64,000 nucleotides of DNA, taken from Scylla paramamosain (lineage: Eukaryota; Arthropoda; Malacostraca; Decapoda; Portunidae). Position 1 is the first letter of the stretch; each line of letters starts with the position of its first letter. The notes under the pieces are model-generated. The model saw only the letters and a list, made by a program, of their open reading frames with translations, was not told the origin of the DNA and did no database searches. The stretch is taken from the NCBI RefSeq assembly GCF_035594125.1, contig NC_087178.1, positions 10,630,508 to 10,694,507 of the forward strand. Direction: 5' to 3'. A program made the position numbers and the translations under genes. This document shows positions 1-10,488 of this stretch, in pieces.

Positions 1-3000
1 CATATATATGGAGAAGTTTCTTAGATACCAAAATGCTGAAACTCCTGAATAACACTCTAAATTGAGAAACAGAACAACCTTACCAAATGCGTGTATTTTG
101 AGTGTTTTTCACATTCTTAGTTACCAAAACCCCAAATTTTATGTGAAAGTAGCTTTATGTGGGAAAAAAAGTGACATTACCAGAAAAGTGTCTTTTAAGT
201 GTTTTTTTTTTTTTTTTTTTTGCATGATAGGCAATAAAGCACTAAAAAGCAGGGCAATCATATTACATGGGAATAAAACTAACTTTTACTAACAATTTGC
301 CTTTAAGTGTTTTTGAGCTCCTTATGTATCAAAACGCTAAAACGAATGCAAAACACCCTTTATGGAGAAAGAAAATAACATTACCAAAAACATGTATTTT
401 GAGTGTTTTTGATCATGTTACCTATAAAAACTCTTAAATACATGCAAAGAACCTTATGTTTGGGAAATTAAAAGGCATTTCGAGAAACATGTATTACATG
501 TGTTTTTAAGTTCTTTAAGTACCATTTAGCTAAAACCCATAAATAACACTGTTTATGGAAAAAAAATAAATAAGTGAATAAAAAGATGGGAATTTATTTA
601 TTTTTTTGTTATTCATCTTCATAGGTACCAAGATGCCAAAATTCTGGCAAAATTCAGGAAAATTCTGTGAAAAAAGAAAATTATGAAAAAAATTTAATTT
701 TAGCTTTTTTTCGGACTGTGATGTACCAAACCCTAAATTGCATGCAAAGCCACCTATATGAGGAAATTAAACCACTTTACGAGAAACCTGTCTTTTGAGT
801 ATTTTTCAGCATGTTAGGCAGCAAAACGATATATAATATGGAAGTCACTCAATATGAGAATCCATCACAAAATTACTGAAAAAGTGTCTTTTCAGTGTTT
901 TACGTAGAAAAACGCTAAAACGGATGCAAACCAACGAATATGAAATATTCGAAATAGAATAACATTACCAAAAAAGGTATATTTTCAGTATTTTTGAGCT
1001 TCTTATCTACAAAAAACGCGAAAATGGATAGAAAGCACTCTATATTGAGATACAAAAGGACATTACGAGAAAATTGTATAATGAGTGTTTTATAGTTTCA
1101 CAAGAACCACAAGGCAAAAAACGCAAAAACTCGTGTATATGGATAAGTTTCTTAGATACCAAAATGCTGAAACTGAGGAATAGTACTCTTAATTCAGATT
1201 ACAGAACAACCTTACGATATGCGTGTATTTTGACTGTTTTTCACATTCTTAGTTACCAAAACCCCAAATTGCATGCAAAACTAGCTTTATGTGGTAAAAA
1301 AAAATGACATTTCCAGAAAAGTGTCTTTTGAGTGTTTTTGACCGTGTTAGGCAATAAAACACTAAAAACGAGGTCAATCACATTACATGGGAATAAAACC
1401 ATCTTTTACCAAGAACTTGCCTTTAAGTGTTTTTGAGCTCCTTATATACCAAAACGCTAAAACGCATGCAAAACACTCTTTATGGAGAAACAGATTAACA
1501 TTACCAAAAACATGTATTTTGAGAGTTTTTGATCATGTTACCTCTAATAATACTTTAATACCTGCAAAAAAACTTATGTCTGGGAAACGAAAGGACATTA
1601 GGAGAAACGTGTATTATGAGTCTTTTTAAGTTCCATAAGTACCAAAAAGCTAAAACCTCTATATAGAGAGAAAAAAAGTAAATAAATAAATAGGATTTTA
1701 TTTTTTGTTATTCTTCTTCATAGGTACCGAGATCACAAAATTCAGGCAAAATTCAGGGAAATTATATGAAAAAAAGAACATTATCAAAAAAGTTAATTTT
1801 AGCTTTTTTTCGGACTGTTATGCACAAAACCAAAAAGTGCATGCAAAGCCAACTATATGGGGAAATTAAACGACTTTACGAGAAACTTGGGTTTCTAGTG
1901 TTTTTCAGCATGTTAGTCACCAAAACAATTAACAATATGGAATTCATTCTATTTGGGAATCCAAAACAAATTACTGAAAACGTGTCTTTTCCGTGTTTCA
2001 AGTAGAAAAATGCTAAAACGGATGCAAACCAGCCAACATGAAAAAATAGAATAAGATTACCAAAAAGGTATATTTTGAGTATTTTTGAGCTTTTTACAAA
2101 AAAAAAAAAAAAAAAAAAACGCGAAAATGGATGGAAAGCTCTCTATACTGGTTAACAAAAGGACATTACGAGAAACGTGTAAAATGAGTGTTTTATAGAT
2201 TCTCAAGAAGCACAAGGCAAAAGACGCAAAAACTCGTATATATGGAGAAGTTTCTTAGATACCAAAATGGTGAAACTCCTGAATAACACTCTTAATTGAG
2301 AAACAGAACAACCTTACCAAATGCGTGTATTTTAAGTGTTTTTCACATTCTTAGTTACCAAAACCCCAAATTTTATGTGAAAGTAGCTTTATGTGGGAAA
2401 AAAAATGACATTACCAGAAAAGTGTCTTTTAGGTGTTTTTTTTTTTTTTTTTTTAGCATGATAGGCAATAAAGCACTAAAAATCAGGGCAATCACATTAC
2501 ATGGGAATAAAATCAACTTTTACCAAGTGTTTTTTCTAAGTGTTTTTGAGCTCCTTATATACCAAAACGCTAAAACGAATGCAAAACACCCTTTATTTAG
2601 AAACAGAATAACATTACCAATAACATGTATTTTGAGTGTTTTTGATCATGTTACCTATAAAAACGCTTAAATACATGCAAAGAATCTTATGTTTAGGAAA
2701 CGAAGGGACATTTCAAGAAACGTGTATTATGAGTGTTTTTAAGTTCTTTAAGTACCAAAAAGCTAAAACTCACAAATAACACTCTTTATAGAGAAAAAAT
2801 AAAAATAAAAAATAGGATTTTTTTTTATTCATCTTCATAGGTACCAAGATGCTAAAATTCTGTCAAAATTCAGGGAAATTATGTGAAAAAAGAACATTAT
2901 GAAAAAGAGTTAATTTTAGCTTTTTTTTCGGACTCTTATGTATCAAACCCTAAAGTGCATGCAAAGCCACCTATATGGGGAAATTAAACGACCTTACCAG

Positions 3001-3410
3001 AAACCTGTCTTTTGTGTTTTTTTTCAGCATGTTAGGCACCAAAACAATAAATAATATGGAAGTCACTAAATGTGGGAATCCATCACAAAATTACTGAAAA
3101 AGTGTCTTTTCAGTGTTTTACGTAGAAAAACGCTAAATCGGATGCAAACCAACGAATATGGAGAAATAGAATAACATTACCAAAACGGTATATTTTGAGT
3201 GTTTTTGAGCTTCTTACCTTCAAAAAACGAGAAAATGGATGGAAAGCACTCTATATTGGGATACAAAAGGATATTACGAGAAACGTGTATAATGAGTGTT
3301 TTATAGTTTCACAACAGCCACAAGGCAAAAATCGGAAAAAAAAAAAAAATTTTCTCAGATACCAAAATGCTGAAACTCAGAAAGAACATTCTTAATTAAG
3401 AATACAGAAC
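1..3410 (+). repeat. Forward satellite block with expanded poly-T m2 units
   Basis: Three HOR units in forward sense, with m1 near 105, 1240 and 2345. The m2 units near 200 and 2430 have their box stretched into a T homopolymer. The same poly-T m2 variant appears in reverse near 13030, 14115 and 27550, so this block is an inverted relative of 12.1-15.5 kb and 26.6-29.3 kb. An A homopolymer lies at 2098-2119, inside m10. No gene is seen. Confidence 0.85.
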
Positions 3411-5777
3411 ATCCTTACCAAAAACATGTATTTTGAGTATTTTTGATATTGTTATCTATAAAAACGCTTAATTACATGCAAAGAACATTATGTTTGGGAA
3501 ACAAAAGGATATTACAAGAAACGTGTATTATGAGTGTTTTTTTAAGTTCCTTAAGTACCAAAAAGTTAAAATATAAAAAAAATAGAATTTTTTTTTTTTT
3601 TTGTTATTCATATTCATAGGTACCGAGATGCCAAAATTCTCCGAAAATTCAGGGCAATCATATGATAAAAGAATATTATCAAAAAAGTTAATTTCCGGTT
3701 TTTTTTCGGACTGTTATGTACCAAACCTTAAAGTGCATGCAAAGACTCCTATATAAGGAAATTAAACGACCTTACCAGAAATATGTGTTTTGAGTGTTTT
3801 TTTTTTAGCATGTTAGGCACCAAAACCATAAATAATAAGGAACTCACTCTATATGGGAATCCAAAAAAAAAGCTACTGAAAACGTGTCTTCTCAGTGCTT
3901 TACGTAGAAAAACGCTAAAACGGATGAAAAACAACCAATATCAAGAAATAGAAAAACGTTACTAAAAAGTTATATTTTGAGTGTTTTTGAGCATGTTACC
4001 TACAAAAAAGGCGAAAATTGATGCAAAGCACTCTATATTGGGAAACAAAAGGACATTGCAAGAAAAGTGTATAATGAGTGTTTTATAGTTCAAAAAAACC
4101 ACAAGGCAAAAAACGCAAAATCTCGTGTATATGGAGAGGTTTCCTAGATACAAAAATGCTAAAACTCATGTATAACACTCCTAATTGAGGAATAGAACAG
4201 CCTTAATTTTGTATTTTGAGTGCTTTTCTAATTCTTAGTTAGCAAAACTACAAATTGCATGCGAAAATAGATTTGTGGGAAAAAAAAAGACTTTACCAGA
4301 AAAGTGTCTTTTGAGTGTTTTTGAGCGTGATATAAAATAAAGCACTAAAAAGGAGGGCAATCACATTACATTGGAGGTAAACGAATTTTTACCAAGAACT
4401 TGAATTTATGTGTTTTTGAGCTCCTTATATACCAAAACACTAAAACGCATGCAAAACACTCTTTATTGTGAAACAGAATAACATTACGAAAAACATGTAT
4501 TTTGAGTGTTTTTGATCATGTTACCAATAAAAACGCTTAAATATATGCAAAGAACCTTATTTTTGGGAAATGAAAGGACATTACAAGAAACGTATATTAT
4601 GATTGTTTTTAAGTTCACTAAATACGAAAAAGCTAAAAGCTATAAATTACACTCTTTATTGAGGAAAAAAAGTAAATATAAAAAAAAATACGATTTTTTT
4701 TTCATTCTTATTCATCTTCACAGGTAACAAGGTGCCAAAATTCGGGCAAAGTTCAGGAAATTATATGAAATAAGAACATTATCAAAAAAGTTAAATTTAG
4801 CTTTTTTTTCGGACTGTTATGTACCAAACCCCTAAAGTGCATGCAAAGCCACCTATATGGGGAAATTAAACGTGTTTGCCAGAAAACTGTCTTATGAGTG
4901 TTTTTCAGCATGTTAGGAACCAAAAAGATAAAACCCAAGGAAGTCAATCTATATGGGAATCCAAAACAAAATTACTGAAAACGTGTGTTTTCGGTGTTTT
5001 ACGTACAAAACGCTAAAACGGATGCAAACTAACCAAAATGAAGAAATAGAATAACATTACCAAAAAGGTATATTTTGAGTGTTTTTGAAATTGTTACCTA
5101 CAAAAAACGCGAAAATGGATGGAAAGCACTCTATATTGGGAAGCAAAAGGCACCAAAAAGCATGTTAGGCACCAAAACGTTATATAATATGAAAGTCACT
5201 CTATATGGAAATCCAAAACAAAATTACTGGAAACGTGTCTTTTAAACGATTTACGTAGAAAAACGCTAAAACGGAGGCAAACCAACCAATATGAAGGAAT
5301 AGAATAATATTACCAAAAAAGTATATTTTGTGTTTTTGAGCTTGTTACATAAAAAGAAACTCGAAAATGGATGCAAAGCACTCTATATAAGGAAAATAAA
5401 AGGACATAATGAGAAACGTGTATAATGAGTGTTTTATAGTTTACTAGAATCACAAGGCAAAAAACGCAAAAACTCGACTGTATGGAGAAGTTTCTAAGAT
5501 ACCAAAATACTGAAACTCATGAATAACACTCTTAATCAAGAAACAAAACAACCTTACTAAATGCGTGTATTTTGAGTGTTTTTTTTACATTCTTAGTTAC
5601 CAAAACCCCAAATTCCATGCGAAACTAACTTTATGTGGGAAAAAAATGACATTACCAGAAAAGTGCCTTTGAGTGTTTTTGAGCGTGTTAGGCAATAAAG
5701 CACTAAAAAGCAGGGCAATCACATTACATGGGAATAAAACCAACTTTTACGAAGATCTTGCCTTTTAGTGTTTTTGA
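3411..5777 (+). repeat. Forward satellite block, rearranged HORs
   Basis: At about 3411 the sequence passes from the end of m11 straight into m4. The m1-m3 monomers expected there are missing. A second break near 5148 joins m10 to m8 (GGCACCAAAAAGCATG). The same m10/m8 break is found near 21200, 36605 and 61315, which marks this block as an inverted copy of about 20.6-24.1 kb. No gene is seen. Confidence 0.85.
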
Positions 5778-6085
5778 CACGCATTTAGTAAGGTTGCTCT
5801 GTTTCTCAATTAAGAGTGTTATTCATGAGTTTCAGCATTTACACGAGTTTTTGCGTTTTTTGCCTTTTGGATTTTTTGAACTATAAAACATTCATTATAC
5901 CTTTTTCTCGCAATGTTTTCTACGTAAAACACTGAGAAGACACGTTTTCAGTAATTTTCTTTTGGATTCCCATATAGAGTGAATTCCTTATTATTTATCG
6001 TTTTGGTGCCTAACATGCTGAAAAACACTCAAAAGACAGAATTCTTGTAACGTCTTTAATTTCCTCATATGGGAGGCTTTGCATG
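5778..6085 (-). repeat. Inverted satellite cassette, 308 bp (pair A, left)
   Basis: Inside a forward block the sense flips at the GTTTTTGA/CACGCATTT junction and flips back at GCATG/TCTTTTCAG. The segment runs in reverse sense from the m1/m11 boundary to m7. It has two internal deletions: one removes the middle of m11, and one removes m10 and part of m9 after CGCAATG. Its partner with the same length and the same two deletions is 20281-20588. Confidence 0.85.
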
Positions 6086-6923
6086 TCTTTTCAGTGTTTT
6101 TGAGCGTGTTACGCAATAAAGCACTAAAAGCCAGGTCAATCACATTACATGGGAATAAAACCAAATTTTACCAAGAACTGGCCTTTAAGTGTTTTTGAGC
6201 TCCTTACATACCAATACGCTAAAACGCATGCAAAATACATTTCATGAAAAAACAGAATAACATTACCAAATACATGTATTTTGAGTGTTTTTGATCATGT
6301 TATCTAAAAAAAAAAAAACGCTTAAATACATGCAAAGAACCTTATGTTTGGGAAACGAAAGAACATTACGAGAAACGTGAATTATGAGTGATTTTTAAGT
6401 TCCTTCAGTACCAAAAAAGCTAAAACCCACAAATAACACTCTTTAGAAAAAAAAATTAATTAATAAAAAAAAAATAAAAAAATGAAATTTTTGTTTTGTT
6501 TTGTTTTTCATCTTCATAGGTACCGAATTGCCAAAATTCTGCCAAAATTCAGGGAATTTATGTGAAAAAAATACATTATCATGAAAGTTAATTATAGCTT
6601 TTTTTTCTGATTGTTATGTACCAAAACCTAAAGTGCCTGCAAAGCCACCTATATAGGGAAGTTAAACGACTTTACCAGAAACCTGTCTCTTCAATGTTTT
6701 TCAGCATGTTAGGCACCAATACGATAAATAATATGAAAATCAGTCAATATGTCAATCCAAAACAAAATTACTGAAAACGTGTCTTTTCAGTGTTTTACGT
6801 AGAAAAACGCTAAAGCGGATACAAACCATCCTATATGAAGAAATAGAATAACATTACCAAAAAGATATTTTTTGAGTGTTTTTGAGCTTGTTACCTACAA
6901 AAAATACAAAAATGGATATAAAG
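6086..6923 (+). repeat. Forward satellite, m2 to m10
   Basis: Most of one HOR in forward sense, from m2 to m10, including an A/T-rich linker near 6445-6510. It is cut off in m10 (GGATATAAAGC) and joined head-to-head to reverse-sense m3. It matches the segment following the 29838-30318 cassette. No gene is seen. Confidence 0.85.
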
Positions 6924-7770
6924 CTTAAAGTTTTTGGTATAAATTGGTGTTATTCCAATGCAATATTATTGCCCTGCTTTTTAGTGCTTTATTGCCTATT
7001 ACGCTCAAAAACACTTAAAAGACACTTTTCTGGTAATGTCATTTTTTTCTCACATAAAGGTGGTTTCGCATGCAATTTGGGGTTTTGGTAACTAAGAATG
7101 TGAAAAGCACTCAAAATACACGCATTTAGTAAGGTTGTTCTGTTTCTCAATTAAGAGTGTTATTCATAAGTTTCATAATTTTGGTATCTAGGAACCTTCT
7201 CCATATACACGTGTTTTTGTGTTTTTTGCCTTTTGGTTCTTTTGAACTATAAAAAACTGCAAAGTCCTTTGGTTTTCTAATATAGAGTGCTTTGCATCAA
7301 TTTTCGCGTTTTTTTGTAGGTAACAAGCTCAAAAACACTCAAAATATACCTTTTTGGTAATGTTTTTCTATTTCTTGATATTGGTAGGTTTGCATCCGTT
7401 TTTGCGTTTTTTTTTACGTAAAAGAAAGAAAAAACACGTTTTCAGCAATTTTGTTTTGGATTCTCATATAGAGTGAGTTCCTTATTATTTATCGTTTTGG
7501 TGCCTAACATGCTGAAAAACACTCAAAAAAAAAAAATTCTGGTAAGGTCGTTTAATTTCCTCATATAGGAGTCTTTGGATGCACTTTAGGGTTTGGTACA
7601 TAACAGTCCGAAAAAAAAGCTAAAATTTACTTTTTTGATAATTTTTGTTTTAACATATAATAGTCCTGAATTTTCCCAGAATTTTGGCATCTCGGTACCT
7701 ATGAAGATGAATAACAAAAAAAAAAAAAAAAAAAATCCTATTTTTTTTATTTTCTTCCTTTTTTATCTAA
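6924..7770 (-). repeat. Reverse satellite, left flank of the LINE
   Basis: Reverse-sense satellite from m3 through m6 to the m5/m6 A/T linker. It matches 24145-24996 almost base for base, including the uncommon GGTATAAATTGGTGTTATTCC variant and CATATAATAGTCCTGA. It ends with TATCTAA at 7764-7770, where the retrotransposon tail begins. No gene is seen. Confidence 0.85.
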
Positions 7771-7881
7771 TTTTTTTTTTCTTTTTTTTTTATGTAGGAA
7801 GGATACTGGCCAAGGGCAACAAAAATCTAATAAAAAAAATGCCCACTGAAATGCCAGTCCCTAAAAGGGTCAAAGCAGTGG
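7771..7881 (-). other. LINE 3' UTR and A-rich tail
   Basis: Between the TGA and the satellite are about 90 bases of non-coding sequence (7792-7881). They end in the sense order TCCTTCCTACATA, then ten As, one G and ten more As (7771-7791). I see no AATAAA signal on the sense strand. The tail marks the 3' end of the element and shows its orientation. Confidence 0.8.
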
Positions 7882-10488
7882 TCAAAAATTGGTGGATAAG
7901 TGTCTTGAAACCTCCCTCTTGAAGGAATTCAAGTCATAGGAAGGTGGAAATACAGAAGCATGCAAGGAGTTCCAGAGTTTACCAGAGAAAGGGATGAATG
8001 ATTGAGAATACTGGTTAACTCTTGCGTTAGAGAGGTGGACAGAATAGGAGTGAGAGAAAGAAGAAAGTCTTGTGCAGCGAGGCCGCGGAAGGAGGGGAGG
8101 CATGCAGTTAGCAAGATCAGAAGAGCAGTTAGCATGAAAATAGCGGTAGAAGACAGCTAGAGATGCAACATTGCGGCGGTGAGAGAGAGGCTGAAGACAG
8201 TCAGTTAGAGGAGAGGAGTTGATGAGACGAAAAGCTTTTGATTCCACCCTGTCTAGAACAGCAGTATGAGTGGAACCCCCCCAGACATGTGAAGCATACT
8301 CCATACATGGACGGATAAGGCCCTTGTACAGAGTTAGCAGCTGGGGGGGTGAGAAAAACTGGCGGAGACGTCTCAGAACACCTAACTTCATGGAAGATGT
8401 TTTAGCTAGAGATGAGATGTGAAGTTTCCAGTTCAGATTATAAGTAAAGGACAGACCGAGGATGTTCAGTGTAGAAGAGGGGGATAGTTGTGTGTCATTG
8501 AAGAAGAGGGGATAGTTGTCTGGAAGATTGTGTCGAGTTGATAGATGGAGGAATTGAGTTTTTGAGGCATTGAACAATACCAAGTTTGCTCTGCCCCAAT
8601 CAGAAATTTTAGAAAGATCAGAAGTCAGGCGTTCTGTGGCTTCCCTGCGTGATATGTTTACCTCCTGAAGGGTTGGACGTCTATGAAAAGACGTGGAAAA
8701 GTGCAGGGTTGTATCATCAGCATAGGAGTGGATAGGACAAGAAGTTTGGTTTAGAAGATCATTAATGAATAATAAGAAGAGAGTGGGTGACAGGACAGAA
8801 CCCTGAGGAACACCACTGTTAATAGATTTAGGAGAAGAACAGTGACCGTCTACCACAGCAGCAATAGAACGGTCAGAAAGGAAACTTGAGATGAAGTTAC
8901 AGAGAGAAGGATAGAAACCGTAGGAGGGTAGTTTGGAAATCAAAGCTTTGTGCCAGACTCTATCAAAGGCTTTTGATATGTCCAAGGCAACAGCAAAAGT
9001 TTCACCAAAGTCTCTAAAAGAGGATGACCAAGACTCAGTAAGGAAAGCCAGAAGATCACCAGTAGAGCGGCCTTGACGGAACCCATACTGGCGATCAGAT
9101 AGAAGGTTGTGAAGTGGTAGATGTTTAAGAATCTTCCTGTTGAGGATAGATTCAAAAACTTTAGATAAGCAGGAAATTAAAGCAATAGGACGGTAGTTTG
9201 AGGGATTAGAGCGGTCACCCTTTTTAGGAACAGGTTGAATGTAGGCAAACTTCCAGCAAGAAGGAAAGGTAGATGTTGACAGACAGAGCTGAAAGAGTTT
9301 GACTAGGCAAGGTGCAAGCACGGAGGCACAGTTTCGGAGAACAATAGGAGGGACCCCATCAGGTCCATAAGCCTTCTGAGGGTTTAGGCCAGCGAGGGCA
9401 TGGAAAACATCATTACGAAGAATTTTATTACGAGGCATGAAGTAGTCAGAGGGTGGAGGAGAGGGAGGAACAAGCCCAGAATCGTCCAAGGTAGTGTTTT
9501 TAGCAAAGGTTTGAGCAAAGAGTTCAGCTTTAGAAATAGATGTGATAGCAGTGGTGCCATCTGGTTGAAGTAGAGGAGGGAAAGAAGAAGAAGCAAAGTT
9601 ATTGGAGATATTTTTGGCTAGATGCCAGAAATCACGAGGGGAGTTAGATCTTGAAAGGTTTTGACATTTTCTGTTAATGAAGAAGTTTTTGGCTAGTTGG
9701 AGAACAGACTTGGCATGGTTCCGGGCAGAAATATAAAGTGCATGAGATTCTGGTGAAGGAAGGCTTAAGTACCTTTTGTGGGCCACCTCTCTATCATGTA
9801 TAGCACGAGAACAAGCTGTGTTAAACCAAGGTTTAGAAGGTTTAGGACGAGAAAAAGAGTGAGGAATGTACGCCTCCATGCCAGACACTATCACCTCTGT
9901 TATGCGCTCAGCACACAAAGACGGGTCTCTGACATGGAAGCAGTAGTCATTCCAAGGAAAATCAGCAAAATACCGCCTCAGGTCCCCCCAACTAGCAGAG
10001 GCAAAACGCCAGAGGCACCTTCGCTTAGGGGGATCCTGAGGAGGGATTGGAGTGATAGGACAAGATAAAGATATGAGATTGTTATCGGAGGAGCCCAACG
10101 GAGAAGAAAGGGTGACAGCATAAGCAGAAGGATTAGAGGTCAGGAAAAGGTCGAGAATGTTGGGCGTATCTCCAAGACGGTCAGGAATACGAGTAGGGTG
10201 TTGCACCAATTGCTCTAGGTCATGGAGGATAGCAAAGTTGTAGGCTAGTTCACCAGGATGGTCAGTGAAGGGAGAGGAAAGAAAAAGCTGGTGGTGAACA
10301 TTGAAGTCTCCAAAAATGGAGATCTCTGCAAAAGGGAAGAGGGTCAGAATATGCTCCACTTTGGAAGTTAAGTAGTCAAAGAATTTCTTATAGTCAGAGG
10401 AGTTAGGAGAGAGGTATACAGCACAGATAAATTTAGTATGAGAATGACTCTGTAGTCGTAGCCAGATGGTGGAAAACTCGGAAGATTC
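7882..10488 (-). CDS. LINE ORF2 fragment: endonuclease (partial) and reverse transcriptase
   Basis: The frame is open from the truncation point to a TGA at 7882-7884 (868 codons), so the start is lost and no internal initiation codon is proposed. Numbering from the first codon at 10486-10488: residues 1 to about 145 are the C-terminal part of an apurinic-type endonuclease with GDFN at 60-63 and a SSDN motif ending at 136. In active relatives that last position is the catalytic His of SDH. A linker with WRFASASW follows. The reverse transcriptase spans about 350-640: KAYGPDG at 372-378, NYRPIAL from 431, motif [10 protein letters not shown] with catalytic Asp 503, motif [13 protein letters not shown] from 557, and motif C YADD at 589-592. 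The C-terminal region ([23 protein letters not shown]) is typical of this family. The protein would copy the element's RNA into DNA at a chromosomal nick. There are no internal stops or frameshifts, which suggests recent insertion. The catalytic N-terminal part of the endonuclease and any gag-like ORF1 are missing, so this copy cannot be autonomous. Confidence 0.93.
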   Translation of the reverse strand, partial: ESSEFSTIWLRLQSHSHTKFICAVYLSPNSSDYKKFFDYLTSKVEHILTLFPFAEISIFGDFNVHHQLFLSSPFTDHPGELAYNFAILHDLEQLVQHPTRIPDRLGDTPNILDLFLTSNPSAYAVTLSSPLGSSDNNLISLSCPITPIPPQDPPKRRCLWRFASASWGDLRRYFADFPWNDYCFHVRDPSLCAERITEVIVSGMEAYIPHSFSRPKPSKPWFNTACSRAIHDREVAHKRYLSLPSPESHALYISARNHAKSVLQLAKNFFINRKCQNLSRSNSPRDFWHLAKNISNNFASSSFPPLLQPDGTTAITSISKAELFAQTFAKNTTLDDSGLVPPSPPPSDYFMPRNKILRNDVFHALAGLNPQKAYGPDGVPPIVLRNCASVLAPCLVKLFQLCLSTSTFPSCWKFAYIQPVPKKGDRSNPSNYRPIALISCLSKVFESILNRKILKHLPLHNLLSDRQYGFRQGRSTGDLLAFLTESWSSSFRDFGETFAVALDISKAFDRVWHKALISKLPSYGFYPSLCNFISSFLSDRSIAAVVDGHCSSPKSINSGVPQGSVLSPTLFLLFINDLLNQTSCPIHSYADDTTLHFSTSFHRRPTLQEVNISRREATERLTSDLSKISDWGRANLVLFNASKTQFLHLSTRHNLPDNYPLFFNDTQLSPSSTLNILGLSFTYNLNWKLHISSLAKTSSMKLGVLRRLRQFFSPPQLLTLYKGLIRPCMEYASHVWGGSTHTAVLDRVESKAFRLINSSPLTDCLQPLSHRRNVASLAVFYRYFHANCSSDLANCMPPLLPRPRCTRLSSFSHSYSVHLSNARVNQYSQSFIPFSGKLWNSLHASVFPPSYDLNSFKREVSRHLSTNF

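Larger units (their letters stand above)
7771..10488 (-). mobile_element. 5'-truncated Jockey-like non-LTR retrotransposon
   Basis: A 2.7 kb stretch whose base composition is clearly less A/T-rich than its surroundings and which carries the only convincing coding frame. On the minus strand it holds, in order, a partial endonuclease, a reverse transcriptase, a 3' UTR and an A-rich tail (7771-7791). The boundaries come from comparison with the unoccupied copy at 24911-25060. The left flank ends TCTAA at 7770 and the right flank resumes AATAAAGAGTG at 10489. The 5' end is truncated inside the endonuclease, which is typical of LINE integration by target-primed reverse transcription. There are no LTRs. 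Assignment to the Jockey group is from remembered similarity to decapod elements; a related clade remains possible. Confidence 0.93.

Noticed and set aside
5778..6085. Inverted cassettes as DNA transposons or MITEs
   Set aside because: Their ends are ordinary satellite monomers with no terminal inverted repeats or target duplications, and the inside is satellite in reverse sense.
1..7770. Many open frames of 60-140 codons on both strands in the satellite
   Set aside because: They recur with the monomer, are low in complexity (F/K/N/L rich), end at homopolymer linkers and match no protein family I recognise.
7792..7881. AATAAA polyadenylation signal of the LINE
   Set aside because: The AATAAA string at about 7829 is on the plus strand, antisense to the element.
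7593..7922. 109-codon forward frame crossing the satellite/LINE boundary
   Set aside because: It runs through the A/T linker and the LINE tail in antisense and is an accident of the junction.
8940..9596. Extra minus-strand frames of about 70 codons inside the LINE
   Set aside because: They are out-of-frame shadows of the reverse transcriptase coding sequence.
9778..10068. 96-codon forward frame
   Set aside because: It is antisense to the LINE endonuclease region and has no recognisable content.
7771..10488. LTR retrotransposon or retrovirus-like element
   Set aside because: There are no flanking long repeats and no protease, RNase H-integrase order or primer binding site. The endonuclease-then-RT order and A-rich tail indicate a LINE.
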